DNA from: an uncultured Planctomycetaceae bacterium
Lineage (GTDB): Bacteria; Planctomycetota; Planctomycetia; Pirellulales; Pirellulaceae
Direction: 5' to 3'
NCBI GenBank assembly: GCA_903863885.1
Contig: CAIPEB010000449.1
Span: 1 to 64,000, forward strand
DNA length: 64,000 bases
Shown: one piece after another, positions 16,553-25,751 of the stretch
Layout: each line of letters starts with the position of its first letter
How positions within the stretch are numbered: the first letter of the stretch is position 1
The notes under the pieces: model-generated
Database searches by the model: none
What the model was told of the DNA's origin: nothing
Seen by the model: only the letters and a program-made list of their open reading frames with translations
Translations under genes and position numbers: made by a program

Positions 16553-16978
16553 TCAGCTCTGGATGTAGGTGCGCAGCTGCTGGTTCTCGATGGCCATGAG
16601 CGCGTGGTGCGCCTTGACGAGGTCGCCGATGGAAATCATGCCGGCAAGCTTGCCGTTTTCCAGCACGGGCAGATGGCGGAACCGACGTTGGGTCATCAGT
16701 CCCATGACGGTTTCGACTTCGTCGTCAGGTGCCGCGGTGATCAGGTGCACCGACATGCGTTCCCTGACCGGCGTTCGTAACAGGTCGATGTCGGCCTGGG
16801 CGACTGCCTTGAGGATGTCACGCTCGGTGATGATGCCCACCATCGTCTCGCCCGCACAGACGATCAGCGATCCGATGTTGTGCTTGACGAGTTCCTGCAC
16901 GACGTCCGACAGGCTCGCGGTATCCTGAATGGTCAGGACGGCTGTTCCCTTGGTGGCGAGAATGTCTTTCAGCAGCAT
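16553..16978 (-). CDS. CBS-pair domain protein
   Basis: A 141-residue protein made of two CBS motifs and nothing else. The first covers about residues 10-62 (IGSLIVCAGETMVGIITERD) and the second about 75-130 (FRHLPVLENGKLAGMISIGDL). CBS pairs bind adenosine nucleotides and act as energy sensors; stand-alone forms usually regulate a partner enzyme or transporter. No obvious partner is adjacent. The start at ATG 16978 fits the family N-terminus. Confidence 0.9.
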   Translation of the reverse strand: MLLKDILATKGTAVLTIQDTASLSDVVQELVKHNIGSLIVCAGETMVGIITERDILKAVAQADIDLLRTPVRERMSVHLITAAPDDEVETVMGLMTQRRFRHLPVLENGKLAGMISIGDLVKAHHALMAIENQQLRTYIQS

Positions 16979-17303
16979 CGTTCGTCCCTCGTTCTTTCAA
17001 TACAGGACCGGTAGCTCTCCGGGCCGGATGACAAGAGGTGCCTCTGGCCATCCGGCTCGAATCGGAATTTTTCCAACAGCGATTTCGGCCGTCGGCGCGG
17101 AATTGCCGAACTGAGACTGAAACGATACACCGATTGTCGATTCCAGCACCGGCGGAATCGCCGTTGTCACGCGGATTCGCGGGATGTGCCGCTTTGCTGC
17201 GCGGGGCAGCGAAAAGCCGCAGTAACGATACACCGAACCCTGCCGTACAGTCAACTTTGCCACGTGCGAAACGTTCGCGTATGTTTCCATCGGCCGGTGT
17301 GCT
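16979..17303. other. 325-bp intergenic region with a 13-bp direct repeat
   Basis: The spacer lies upstream of the leftward CBS gene and downstream of the DUF1080 gene. A 13-bp direct repeat AACGATACACCGA occurs at 17121-17133 and 17224-17236. It could be a regulator site for the CBS gene, but no promoter hexamers were clear. No gene is supported. Confidence 0.35.
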
Positions 17304-18590
17304 TCAGCCGGCCGGACCTGGGCGCGTTGCGAGTTCGACGATGCGCAGGTTGCGGAATGAGATGTCGGTCGTCGGGTCGTGCCCCTGCAGCATGATCGTG
17401 CCGGGCTTCAATCGCAGCCCCTCACGCGGATTTTCGTGCGGGGGCCGTTCGTCCGTCCAGTCCGTCACCTGGTATCCATTGACCCAGGCCGCGACGTGCG
17501 GGCCGTTGACGATCAGCGTTTCCGTGAACCACTGTTGGTCGTCGGCGGCGACAAGCCTCGCATTTTTCCGCCGAAATACGCCCCCCGTTCCGCAGTCCAC
17601 GGGCTGTGAGCGGTCGCCGTTCTTGAACCCGTTGTGGATCTGGCTTTCGTAGCCGTTCATGAACTCGCCGGGAATGCAGCGGAAAAAGACGCCCGAATTG
17701 AGCTGCGGGGCATGCGTGATGCAGTCGAATTGCATCACGAAATCGCCGTACGATTTTTCGCTTTCCAGTTGTCCGCGCCCGTTCTTGGCGTTCAGCCATC
17801 CCTCGCCGGTGACGGTAAAACGGCTGGGTTGATCGGGGTAGGTCTTCCAGCCCGCCAGGTCGCGGCCGTTGAACATCTCGGCCAACCCGAGCGGTTTGAG
17901 TCGGATCTTGCGAAACTCGACTCGACCGCTGTTCAACTGCAGGCCGATGCGGCCCCTTTTCAGGGGTTGCGGATCGGTGTATTCCACGATCTGTTTCCCG
18001 TCAAGTTGCACGCGGATCTGCGGGCCCTGGACGGTTACCTCGAACGCATGCCACTCGCTCGGTTTGACTTCCGCCTCGGCTTTCGCACGCTTCACCAGGC
18101 TGCCGGTCGGGAACGGATTGTCTGGTCCGGCAATGTTGAGTTCGTAGCAGTCTTTCGCCGGGTCGGTCGGCTTGGGCGGAGTGTGCAGAAAGATCCCGCT
18201 GTTGGTGTCGGCCGCGGACTGGAACTCGCATCGCAGCACGTAATCGGAGAAGTCCGCGGTGGTGCAGAGCAGGCCCGGCTCTCCCTCGGCCACCACGATG
18301 GCGTCGCCTTCGACGCGCCAGTCCGCTCTGGATTCGGCATGCCAGCCGAACAGCGTCTGGCCGTCGAACAAAGCGACGAAGCCCTGTGCCAACTCATCGT
18401 CCGAGACCGGACGCGGCGCGGTGGCGACTTTGGCGTGCGGCGTGTCTGCTTCCTCCCTCGGCTTCGCACTTGGAGCCGGCTTGGCCGGCGTCGTCTTCTT
18501 TTCTCCTTCCGCGCGTGGGCGGCCGCAGCCCGCGGGCAACAAGGACGCCAGAATCGCCACGACGATCACGCTTGCCGTTCTGCAGCACAT
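17304..18590 (-). CDS. lipoprotein with two tandem DUF1080 (3-keto-disaccharide hydrolase-like) domains
   Basis: A 428-residue protein. Residues 1-22 form a lipoprotein signal peptide ending LLPAGC, then a Lys/Pro/Ala-rich linker. Two homologous concanavalin-like DUF1080 domains follow, each opening with the family hallmark: FVALFDGQTLFGW (71-83) and LAEMFNGRDLAGW (236-248), with NSGIFLHTP and NSGVFFRCIP at matching places. DUF1080 proteins include 3-keto-glycoside hydrolases and are expanded in planctomycetes. A role in polysaccharide or glycoside handling at the cell surface is inferred; the double-domain form may bind one domain and hydrolyse with the other. Confidence 0.87.
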   Translation of the reverse strand: MCCRTASVIVVAILASLLPAGCGRPRAEGEKKTTPAKPAPSAKPREEADTPHAKVATAPRPVSDDELAQGFVALFDGQTLFGWHAESRADWRVEGDAIVVAEGEPGLLCTTADFSDYVLRCEFQSAADTNSGIFLHTPPKPTDPAKDCYELNIAGPDNPFPTGSLVKRAKAEAEVKPSEWHAFEVTVQGPQIRVQLDGKQIVEYTDPQPLKRGRIGLQLNSGRVEFRKIRLKPLGLAEMFNGRDLAGWKTYPDQPSRFTVTGEGWLNAKNGRGQLESEKSYGDFVMQFDCITHAPQLNSGVFFRCIPGEFMNGYESQIHNGFKNGDRSQPVDCGTGGVFRRKNARLVAADDQQWFTETLIVNGPHVAAWVNGYQVTDWTDERPPHENPREGLRLKPGTIMLQGHDPTTDISFRNLRIVELATRPGPAG

Positions 18591-18715
18591 GGTCAAAGCC
18601 TCGAAAGGTTGCGGGCGTTTGGTACGCGTGCCAAGTTTAAGACCCGGAAACTCGCGTCGCAATCGCCGGTGACCGGACCATTGTCGCGGCCGGGATACCT
18701 GCGGTCGCGCGAATC

Positions 18716-19192
18716 TCAGCCTCGGCTGAAGATCTCCAGCCTGGCTTCTCCGATCCGGCCGCCGCTCGGGTGCGGCTCGACGAAGATCTCGATGGCCAGC
18801 GAATTGCGAGGCAATAGAAGCGAGGTGACATCGGCGGCGAAGCGACGGCCGCTCTCCCCGCTCACAGTCTCCTCGCGTGTGATCAAGGCGGCCCCGTTCA
18901 AGCCCAGCCACTGCACGCCATCGAAGCCAAGCACCGCGAGCGTCACGGCGTCGCTCGATTCCAATCCCGTCGGTCGGCCAAACGTCCGCTCGAATCGCAC
19001 GCGGCCGGTAAACAGCGGAGGGAGGAGGGTACGCGAGGTGGTGGGAACCTCGCAATGCCCGCATAGCGCTGAAGGCTGTGCGGCACCGAGGCCGGCGTCT
19101 GGCCCCCGGGTTGCGTCGATCGCCTGATATCGCCAGGGACCTCGCAACCGGATCACGTGCGATGGAATGGAGTGGGGCGTCGGGCCTTCCAT
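18716..19192 (-). CDS. small GH2-like sugar-binding beta-sandwich protein
   Basis: A 158-residue protein, with start taken at ATG 19192 (GGAAG about 10 nt upstream); an earlier GTG is possible. The pattern HVIRLRGPWRYQ, then VRFERTFGRPTGL, then GFDGVQWLGLNG, then ADVTSLLLPRNSLAIEI follows the jelly-roll N-terminal domain of glycoside hydrolase family 2, without the catalytic domain. Stand-alone versions are common in planctomycetes with unknown role. It starts 63 bp after the epimerase gene on the same strand, so a carbohydrate-related operon is plausible. Confidence 0.6.
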   Translation of the reverse strand: MEGPTPHSIPSHVIRLRGPWRYQAIDATRGPDAGLGAAQPSALCGHCEVPTTSRTLLPPLFTGRVRFERTFGRPTGLESSDAVTLAVLGFDGVQWLGLNGAALITREETVSGESGRRFAADVTSLLLPRNSLAIEIFVEPHPSGGRIGEARLEIFSRG

Positions 19193-19254
19193 CGAAGCTG
19201 CTCTTCCCGCCAGTTTCGGTCTGGTCGAAGGTGACACGAATGAGCCGGCGACGG

Positions 19255-20250
19255 CTAATTGTCCTGCGACATCGACCGGCGCTTCCAGGCAATCGTGTCC
19301 CGGATGATCTCGTCCATGTTGAACCTCGGCCGGCATGCAACGGTGTGCCGCAGTCGCGACAGGTCGGGAACCCGCCGCCGCACATCTTCAAAATCCTCAT
19401 CGTACGCAGCCCGGTAGCTCTGGAACTCGATGCTCGAGCTTGATTCGGCAATCGCGACGACTCGCTGGGCCAGATCGAGAATCGTCACGGGATCGTCGCT
19501 GCCTATGTTGAATACTCGCCCGACGGCGTCTTCTGTCGCCGTCAGTTCCATCACGGCGGCCACCACGTCGCTGACGTGAGCAAAACACCTCAACTGCTTG
19601 CCGTCATCGTGGACGACCAGCGGGTGGCCGGCCAGTGCCGACTCCACGAACCGCGGCAGCACCATCCCGTAAGCCCCGGTTTGCCGCGGGCCAACCACGT
19701 TGAAGAATCGGCCGACAACTACCGGCACGTTGTGCTCGCGCCAGCTCGCCAGCCCCATGAATTCGTCGATTGCCTTCGAAGCGCCGTACGACCAGCGCGG
19801 GCAGGTCGTGGGACCGAAAACCAGATCGTCTTCCTCGCGCCAGAAGGGTTTCGGGTTCTTGCCGTACACCTCGCTGGTGCTGGCCAGGAAGCACTTGACG
19901 CGCTCGCCCCGCTGGACCCTCGCCCGCAGATTGGCCAACAGCAACTCCGTCGGCCGAATGTTCCGCTCGATCGTCTCCATCGGTTTGCGGGCAATCAAGG
20001 CCACGCCGACTGCGGCCGCCAGGTGATACACCTCGTCGACGTCCGCCGTCGCACACCGCGACAACTCCGCGTCTCCCACTGAACCCTTGATGTACTCGAG
20101 GCGCGGATTGTCGCGAACTGCGGCCAGGTTGGCCACCGAACCCGTGGACTCGTCGTCCACCACCCGCACTTTGTGACCCTGCTCCAGAAGTGCCTCGGTC
20201 AAATGCGAGCCGATGAAACCTGCTCCGCCCGTCACGAGAATCCTGGCCAT
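19255..20250 (-). CDS. NAD-dependent nucleotide-sugar epimerase/dehydratase
   Basis: A 331-residue extended SDR enzyme. The NAD-binding motif GGAGFIGSHL is at residues 8-17; the catalytic region has ASTSEVYG and the SYGASK active-site Tyr-x3-Lys, with GRFFNVVGPRQ downstream. Features best fit UDP-glucose 4-epimerase or UDP-glucuronate decarboxylase-type enzymes, and exact substrate cannot be read from sequence. It probably supplies an activated sugar for surface polysaccharide. The small GH2-like protein and the DUF1080 lipoprotein lie downstream on the same strand. Confidence 0.88.
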   Translation of the reverse strand: MARILVTGGAGFIGSHLTEALLEQGHKVRVVDDESTGSVANLAAVRDNPRLEYIKGSVGDAELSRCATADVDEVYHLAAAVGVALIARKPMETIERNIRPTELLLANLRARVQRGERVKCFLASTSEVYGKNPKPFWREEDDLVFGPTTCPRWSYGASKAIDEFMGLASWREHNVPVVVGRFFNVVGPRQTGAYGMVLPRFVESALAGHPLVVHDDGKQLRCFAHVSDVVAAVMELTATEDAVGRVFNIGSDDPVTILDLAQRVVAIAESSSSIEFQSYRAAYDEDFEDVRRRVPDLSRLRHTVACRPRFNMDEIIRDTIAWKRRSMSQDN

Positions 20251-20606
20251 TGCTGCTTCCTGTTTCGACTGTCGAGGAGTTCATTCCAGACTAATTCGGA
20301 TCGGCCGCCAATCCCAGGCACAATTCCGCGCAGGCTTGCTGGCGCTGGCGTCGAGGCACGCCGGTTTGCTTCCATTTGGTTTCTTTGTCGAGCTCGTTCC
20401 GGCTTCATGGGATTACCAGAATTGCCCGCCCGCACCGCTAGCAGTCAGAGGGATTCCGCTTGACCACTGTTTAATGGGGATTTGGGCAGACTGAGTCGAC
20501 TTGCTTTGTCAAGTGGCTTGGCAATCTGGGTTTCCTTTTTATTGCAAGTGCCTGTAAATTGTCGATAACGCACCGCACCAATGATTCAAAGGAGGGAAGG
20601 GAACCC
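20251..20606. other. 356-bp divergent intergenic region
   Basis: It separates the epimerase from the large TPR gene and must hold promoters for both. The right part (20510-20570) is AT-rich, with TTGGCA at 20518-20523, but no well-matched -10 follows at standard spacing. A strong ribosome site, AAAGGAGGG, precedes the ATG at 20607. No gene is supported. Confidence 0.4.
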
Positions 20607-23600
20607 ATGAATTCCATGAGGGTGGTTCTTGCGGCACGTAGGCCGCTCGGTGTTATCGCGCTCGTTTTGGGTACGTTATCGGTTTTCATTCTGCAGTCAG
20701 CAACTGCGGCTGAGCGGCCCGCTACCTCCAAATCGACACCCGAGGCGCTGAACCTATACAGTGATGCGGCCAGTTACCAGAACAACAAGGCGTACGACCT
20801 TGCCTTGGAGGAATGGGAAAAGTTTCTCAAACAGTTTCCGGCGGATCCATTGTCCGACAAGGCCCGGCATTACGCGGGCGTGTGCGAACTTCAGTTGAAG
20901 CATCTCGAAAAGGCGATCGCGTACTTCCAGCCGGTCGTGGCGAAGGGCGCGAAGTTCGAGTTTGCCGAGGACTCGCTGTTGAATCTCGCCTGGTCGCAGT
21001 ATTCGCTGGGGGGCGCCGGCAAGCCGGAACTCTACGCTCAGGCGATCGAGTCGTTTTCCCGGCTGGCCAAGGACTTCCCGAAGGGCAAGTACCTTGATCA
21101 GGCCTTGTTCTATCGCGGCGAGTCGCTGTATGCGCTGGGCAAGAAGACCGAGGCAGTGGCCGCGTATCGCGAGATGATGGAGCAGCGTCCCGACTCGCCG
21201 CTGAAATGCGATGCTCTTTATTCCCTGGGGGTCGCGCTGGAGGAGTTGAAGAACTACGCTGATGCTGCGTCGACATACGACCGCTTCCTCGAAGGATGCG
21301 GCGAGAACGAATTGGCGTCGGAAGTGCGGATGCGCAAGGCGGACCTTGTCCTGGCTCAGGGAAATGCGGCCGAAGCGGAGAAGATGTTCGCGGCGATTGC
21401 GGCCATGCCGAAGGTCAAAGACCTGGACCGCGCGCTGTTGCGTCAGGCTTATTGTGCCGCGGCGCAGAACGCTTTTCCCCGAGCCGCGGAACTCTTCGCG
21501 AGAATCCCCAAGGAGTTTCCCTCGTCATCGCTGGTCGCCGAGGCAAGTCTGTCGGCGGGACGCTGCTATTATCGCGCAGAGCAGTTTGCGGAAGCCGCCA
21601 AGTGGCTGCAGCCGGTTGCCGAAGGCGATGGGGCCGGATCTCCGGAAGCCGCGCATTGGTTGTGCAAAATCCAATTGCGCGACAAGCAGCCGGGCAAGGC
21701 CGCGGAACTGGCTCAGCGAGTGCTTGCCCGGGGAAAATCGGGTGATTTCCAGGTCCAATTGCAGTTGGATCTGGCTGATGCGCTTTACGCTCAGCCTGAG
21801 CATCGGGCCGAGTCGATGGCGAAGTACCTTGAGGTGACGCATGGTCAGCCCCAGCACGAATTGGCGGCCCAGGCCCTCTACAACGCCGCATTCGCTGCGC
21901 GCGAACTGAAGAGATTCGAGGAAGGGCTGAAGCTGGCAGAGGAGTTCCAGAAGTCGTACTCCGCCAGCGAATTCGCTCCTGACGCTCAGTACGTGGCGGC
22001 GGAATGCCAACTTCAATTGGGCAGACGCGACGAGGCGGAATCCACGCTGCAGTCGCTGGTTTCGGGACATGCCAATCATGAGAACATCGAGCTGTACCGG
22101 ATCGGTCTGGCATGGGTCCTGCTGGCCCAGAAGAAGTACGGGCCGATGAACGCCGAATTGCAGGGTCTGCTTGCGAAGCTGAAAGACAACGACCGCATCG
22201 CGGAAGTGCAGTTGCTGTTGGGACGCGGCCGATTCCAGACGGATCAGTTCAAGGAGTCGATCGAGTCGTTCTCGGCTTCGCTGGCCGCCAGTCCGAAATG
22301 GTTGCATGCGGATGAAGCGTTGCTCTATCTGGCGCGGGCGAAATTCAAGACCGGTGCGAACGCCGAGGCCGTGGAAGCCTTGAAGCGGCTGCAGACCGAA
22401 TTCCCGCAGAGCGAACTGATGGATCAGGTGCAGTACCGTCTGGGCGAGTTCGCGTACGGCTCGAACGATTTTTCGGCAGCGGTTGCCGCGTACGACGAGA
22501 TGCTCTCCAAGTGGCCCGAATCGACCTTCGTGCCGTTCGCGCTGTACGGGAAAGGCTGGTCGCTGCTGAAACTCGAGAAATTTGCGCCGGCGGCCGAGGC
22601 ATTGTCCTCGTTGATTGCCAAATACCCGCAGCACGAATTGTTCGCCGGTTCGCTGCTGGCCCGCGCGATGTGCGAACGCCATCTGAAGCAATATGCCGAG
22701 GCGATCCGCGACGCCGAGCAGTTCCTGGGTTCCAATCCGAAGCCTGTCTTGCGGGCCGATGCACTGCTCGAACGGGGCATGTCCGAGGCCGGGTCCGAAA
22801 ACGCGGCGAAGGCGGTGCAGACTTTCGAGTCCATACTGCACGATGTTCCGGACTATCCGCAGACGGCCAATGTCTTGTACGAGCTGGCCTGGACGTACAA
22901 GAAACTGAATAGGGACGCGGAATCGGTTGCCGCCTTTTCGCGGCTGGCGAAGGATTTCGGGAACACGCAATTCGCCGCCGAGGCCAACTGGCGGATCGGG
23001 GAGAATCACTTCGACAAGGGCGAGTACGATCAGGCGGTCAAGTTGTACACCGTCGCCAAGGAGCAGGCTCCGCCGGGTGAAGTCGGAGAACTTGCTACCC
23101 ACAAGCTGGGATGGGCTTTCTATCGTCTGAACGATTTCGACAACGCCTACAAGCAGTTCAGTTCCCAGATTCAAGCCTATCCCAACGGCCCGCTGAGCCA
23201 GGATGCGCTCTTCATGCAGGGCGAATGTCTGTTCAAGGGCGGCAAGCACGAACAGGCTCTGCCGCTGTTCCAGAAAGCGAGCAAGTCGAATCTGGCCAAA
23301 CCCGAAATGCAGGTACTTGCGTTGCTGCACGGTGCCGAGAGCGCACAGCAGCTCGGCCGATGGCAGGACAGCGTCCGCATGCTGGACGCGATCATCGAGA
23401 AGCAATCGGATTCGCCCTATGTAGCCGATGCATTCTGCAGGCGGGGGCTGGCAAAACAGAACCTCAAGAAAGCGGACGAGGCAAAGACGGATTTCGAGGA
23501 AGCCGCGAATCGCTCACGTGGCGAGGCCGGAGCGCATGCCCGCTTCCTCTTGGGTGAAATCCTGTTCGACCGCAAGGAGTACGACGAAGCCATCAAGACG

Positions 23601-23852
23601 TTCCGCCGTGTCATGTTCGGCTTTGGCGCGGACAAGGTGCCGCCCGAGGTCCAGCACTGGCAGGCCATGGCCGGCTACGAGGCGGGACGCTGTGCGGAAG
23701 TCCAGATTGAAAAGGCCGCTGAGAAGCCCGACAAGGATCGGCTGGCGACCGAGGCGAAAGAGTTCTTTAACTACGTCGTCGACCGGCATCCCACGCACGA
23801 TCTGGTGGGTGAGGCCAAGCAGCGGATCGAGGCGCTCAATAAGTTGAAATAG
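20607..23852 (+). CDS. large exported TPR protein (YbgF/CpoB-like repeats)
   Basis: A 1081-residue protein; start ATG 20607 with AAGGAGGG upstream. A signal peptide covers about residues 1-35 (ending in ATAAE). The rest is an unbroken array of TPR-like helical hairpins of the outer-membrane-assembly/YbgF type: ALEEWEKFLKQFPADP, AIESFSRLAKDFPKGKYLD, AVAAYREMMEQRPDSPL and many more, about 25 by eye. It is first in a same-strand series with TolQ-like, TolR-like and toroid genes. In the Tol-Pal system the TPR protein CpoB coordinates peptidoglycan synthesis with envelope constriction; a comparable scaffold role is inferred here. The frame is intact and low-complexity tracts are absent. Confidence 0.85.
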   Translation: MNSMRVVLAARRPLGVIALVLGTLSVFILQSATAAERPATSKSTPEALNLYSDAASYQNNKAYDLALEEWEKFLKQFPADPLSDKARHYAGVCELQLKHLEKAIAYFQPVVAKGAKFEFAEDSLLNLAWSQYSLGGAGKPELYAQAIESFSRLAKDFPKGKYLDQALFYRGESLYALGKKTEAVAAYREMMEQRPDSPLKCDALYSLGVALEELKNYADAASTYDRFLEGCGENELASEVRMRKADLVLAQGNAAEAEKMFAAIAAMPKVKDLDRALLRQAYCAAAQNAFPRAAELFARIPKEFPSSSLVAEASLSAGRCYYRAEQFAEAAKWLQPVAEGDGAGSPEAAHWLCKIQLRDKQPGKAAELAQRVLARGKSGDFQVQLQLDLADALYAQPEHRAESMAKYLEVTHGQPQHELAAQALYNAAFAARELKRFEEGLKLAEEFQKSYSASEFAPDAQYVAAECQLQLGRRDEAESTLQSLVSGHANHENIELYRIGLAWVLLAQKKYGPMNAELQGLLAKLKDNDRIAEVQLLLGRGRFQTDQFKESIESFSASLAASPKWLHADEALLYLARAKFKTGANAEAVEALKRLQTEFPQSELMDQVQYRLGEFAYGSNDFSAAVAAYDEMLSKWPESTFVPFALYGKGWSLLKLEKFAPAAEALSSLIAKYPQHELFAGSLLARAMCERHLKQYAEAIRDAEQFLGSNPKPVLRADALLERGMSEAGSENAAKAVQTFESILHDVPDYPQTANVLYELAWTYKKLNRDAESVAAFSRLAKDFGNTQFAAEANWRIGENHFDKGEYDQAVKLYTVAKEQAPPGEVGELATHKLGWAFYRLNDFDNAYKQFSSQIQAYPNGPLSQDALFMQGECLFKGGKHEQALPLFQKASKSNLAKPEMQVLALLHGAESAQQLGRWQDSVRMLDAIIEKQSDSPYVADAFCRRGLAKQNLKKADEAKTDFEEAANRSRGEAGAHARFLLGEILFDRKEYDEAIKTFRRVMFGFGADKVPPEVQHWQAMAGYEAGRCAEVQIEKAAEKPDKDRLATEAKEFFNYVVDRHPTHDLVGEAKQRIEALNKLK

Positions 23853-23993
23853 ACAATCGGTATCGGCTGTATTGCACACCGAACACTCGGCGGCAGGGCG
23901 GCTTCGTGACAAGTGCCGCCGGCGCCGCCCGGTGGTTCGGCGACCCAAGGATGGAAGCAAGGCGGTGCGCAGCGATCACCTTGGGGGCATACC

Positions 23994-25085
23994 GTGAGCA
24001 CAGTTACTCGTCGTTCCGCAGCACTGCGGCGTTTCCTTCAGCTGATCGCGCCGCTGGTGGTCGCGATGCTCCTGAATTTTTCCCCCCGTTGTCATGCGGC
24101 GGATGAGGACCGGGGTTCGGGGCCCCCGTCGGCTGAAAACTCTGAGTCGGAATCCCCGTCCGGCAGTACGCCAAACGCCGCTGAGAATGAAGCAGCGGGG
24201 GCGCCGGACAACGCAGTGTCATCAGACGCAGCGCCGGGCGATCGAAGCGATTCGGCGGCGAAGGAGTCTCGTCCGGCTCCGCCGGATTCGTCCGGACAGT
24301 CAAAGTCCATCAACATCTTCTGGCTGCTCGTGCAGGGCGGCTGGTTCATGGTGCCGATCCTGTTCGTTTCGTTGATGGTTGTGACCTTTGCGATCGAACG
24401 CGGAATCGGCCTGCGCCAGTCGCGACTGCTCCCACCGGAGCTGATTGACGAACTCGGCGAACTGGGTATGGCTCCCGGCGGATTCGACCCGCGGCATGCC
24501 TATCGGGTTTGTCAGCAGTATCCGTCCGCCGCCGCCAATGTGGTGCGTGCGATGCTGCTGAAGGTCGGGAGGCCGCACAGCGAGGTCGAGCATACCGTCG
24601 CCGAAACCAGCGAACGCGAAGCGAATCGGGTCTATTCCAACGTGCGTTGGATCAACCTGGGCACTTCGGTGGCGCCCCTTCTCGGATTGCTGGGCACGGT
24701 CTGGGGAATGATCGTCTGCTTCCACGATACCACGCAGCTCGACCCCGGGCAGAATAAGGCCGAGTTTCTGGCTAACGGGATCTACATCGCCCTGGTCACC
24801 ACGCTGGCGGGACTGTGCGTTGCGATTCCCGCCGCCGTCATCGCACATTATCTGGAGGGGAAGATCCAATCGGCTTTCCACCAGATCGACGAACTGGTCT
24901 TCAACCTGCTGCCCCAGATCGAGCGATTCGAGGGACGGATCCGTTTCAGCCGACAGCCGGGCAGCGGCATTTCGCGGACGGACGGTGACGGGAACGGGGA
25001 CGGTACGGGAAGTGGTGCGGGGTCCGGCAGCGGCGATTTGCCGGAGGAACCGCCTGTGCAGTCCCGGCCTGCGTCGCGCCCGTAG
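23994..25085 (+). CDS. MotA/TolQ/ExbB-type proton channel protein
   Basis: A 363-residue protein. The GTG at 23994 has GGGGG upstream and begins a signal-like hydrophobic leader ending PRCHAAD. A Ser/Pro/Glu-rich acidic linker (about residues 40-100) precedes the family core: helix 1 at about 105-135, helix 2 at 219-243 (SVAPLLGLLGTVWGMI) and helix 3 at 262-287 (TTLAGLCVAIPAAVIAH). These match the pore helices of TolQ/ExbB, which with TolR/ExbD form a proton-driven motor. The C-terminus has an unusual Gly/Ser/Asp-rich tail. The long periplasmic N-terminal extension is unlike E. coli TolQ but known in other phyla. Confidence 0.92.
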   Translation: MSTVTRRSAALRRFLQLIAPLVVAMLLNFSPRCHAADEDRGSGPPSAENSESESPSGSTPNAAENEAAGAPDNAVSSDAAPGDRSDSAAKESRPAPPDSSGQSKSINIFWLLVQGGWFMVPILFVSLMVVTFAIERGIGLRQSRLLPPELIDELGELGMAPGGFDPRHAYRVCQQYPSAAANVVRAMLLKVGRPHSEVEHTVAETSEREANRVYSNVRWINLGTSVAPLLGLLGTVWGMIVCFHDTTQLDPGQNKAEFLANGIYIALVTTLAGLCVAIPAAVIAHYLEGKIQSAFHQIDELVFNLLPQIERFEGRIRFSRQPGSGISRTDGDGNGDGTGSGAGSGSGDLPEEPPVQSRPASRP

Positions 25086-25186
25086 TTTTCGAATTGGGTT
25101 TTTCACACACGCGCTGAGAACGACTTGGACTGAACGGTATCGTCGGAGACCAGCGGCTTATTCTCTGTTCGAGCGGCGGACTTGCG

Positions 25187-25600
25187 ATGGCTGTGCGAAT
25201 TCACAAGGGCGATGCCCTCTCCGGTTTGAACCTGACGCCGTTGATCGACGTGATCTTCCAGTTGCTGATCTTCTTTTTTGTCGCGGCGCGATTCGAGCGC
25301 GAAGATCGCGAGCTGGATGTTCCCTTGCCCGATGCGAGCGAGGCACGCCCGCTGACGGCCGCGCCGCAGGAACTTTGGATCAACATCAACCGGGACGGCG
25401 TGTATTTCGTGGACGGCCGCAGGATGGGATTGCCCGAACTGGAACAGTTGCTCAAACGCAGGGCCGTCGATAACCCGTTGAATCAGTCGGTCATCGTGCG
25501 GGCAGACAAGCGTGTCGCGTTGGATTACGTTGTCCAGGCAGTTAATCTCTGCAAGAAAACGGGGATTCGGGACTACGTTGTCAACACGGAAGGGGACTGA
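25187..25600 (+). CDS. ExbD/TolR-type protein
   Basis: A 137-residue protein with the single N-terminal transmembrane helix of the family, LTPLIDVIFQLLIFFFV, which carries the conserved proton-conducting Asp. A short periplasmic domain follows (about residues 45-137, ending DYVVNTEGD). Together with the preceding TolQ/ExbB-type protein it should make a 5:2-type motor complex in the inner membrane. It lies 101 bp after the channel gene and 151 bp before the toroid gene on the same strand. Confidence 0.94.
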   Translation: MAVRIHKGDALSGLNLTPLIDVIFQLLIFFFVAARFEREDRELDVPLPDASEARPLTAAPQELWININRDGVYFVDGRRMGLPELEQLLKRRAVDNPLNQSVIVRADKRVALDYVVQAVNLCKKTGIRDYVVNTEGD

Positions 25601-25751
25601 CCCGACACATCCGCGCGGCAGACGCCCGCGGATTGTCCGCCCCGGTGGACTTGTGCGGCCCGAATGATCTGATCGACTGGAAAGGACCTGACCGACTGGA
25701 TTGAATCGCTGCGCGGAAACCAATTGCCAGGCCTGAAACAACTGTTAGCCA

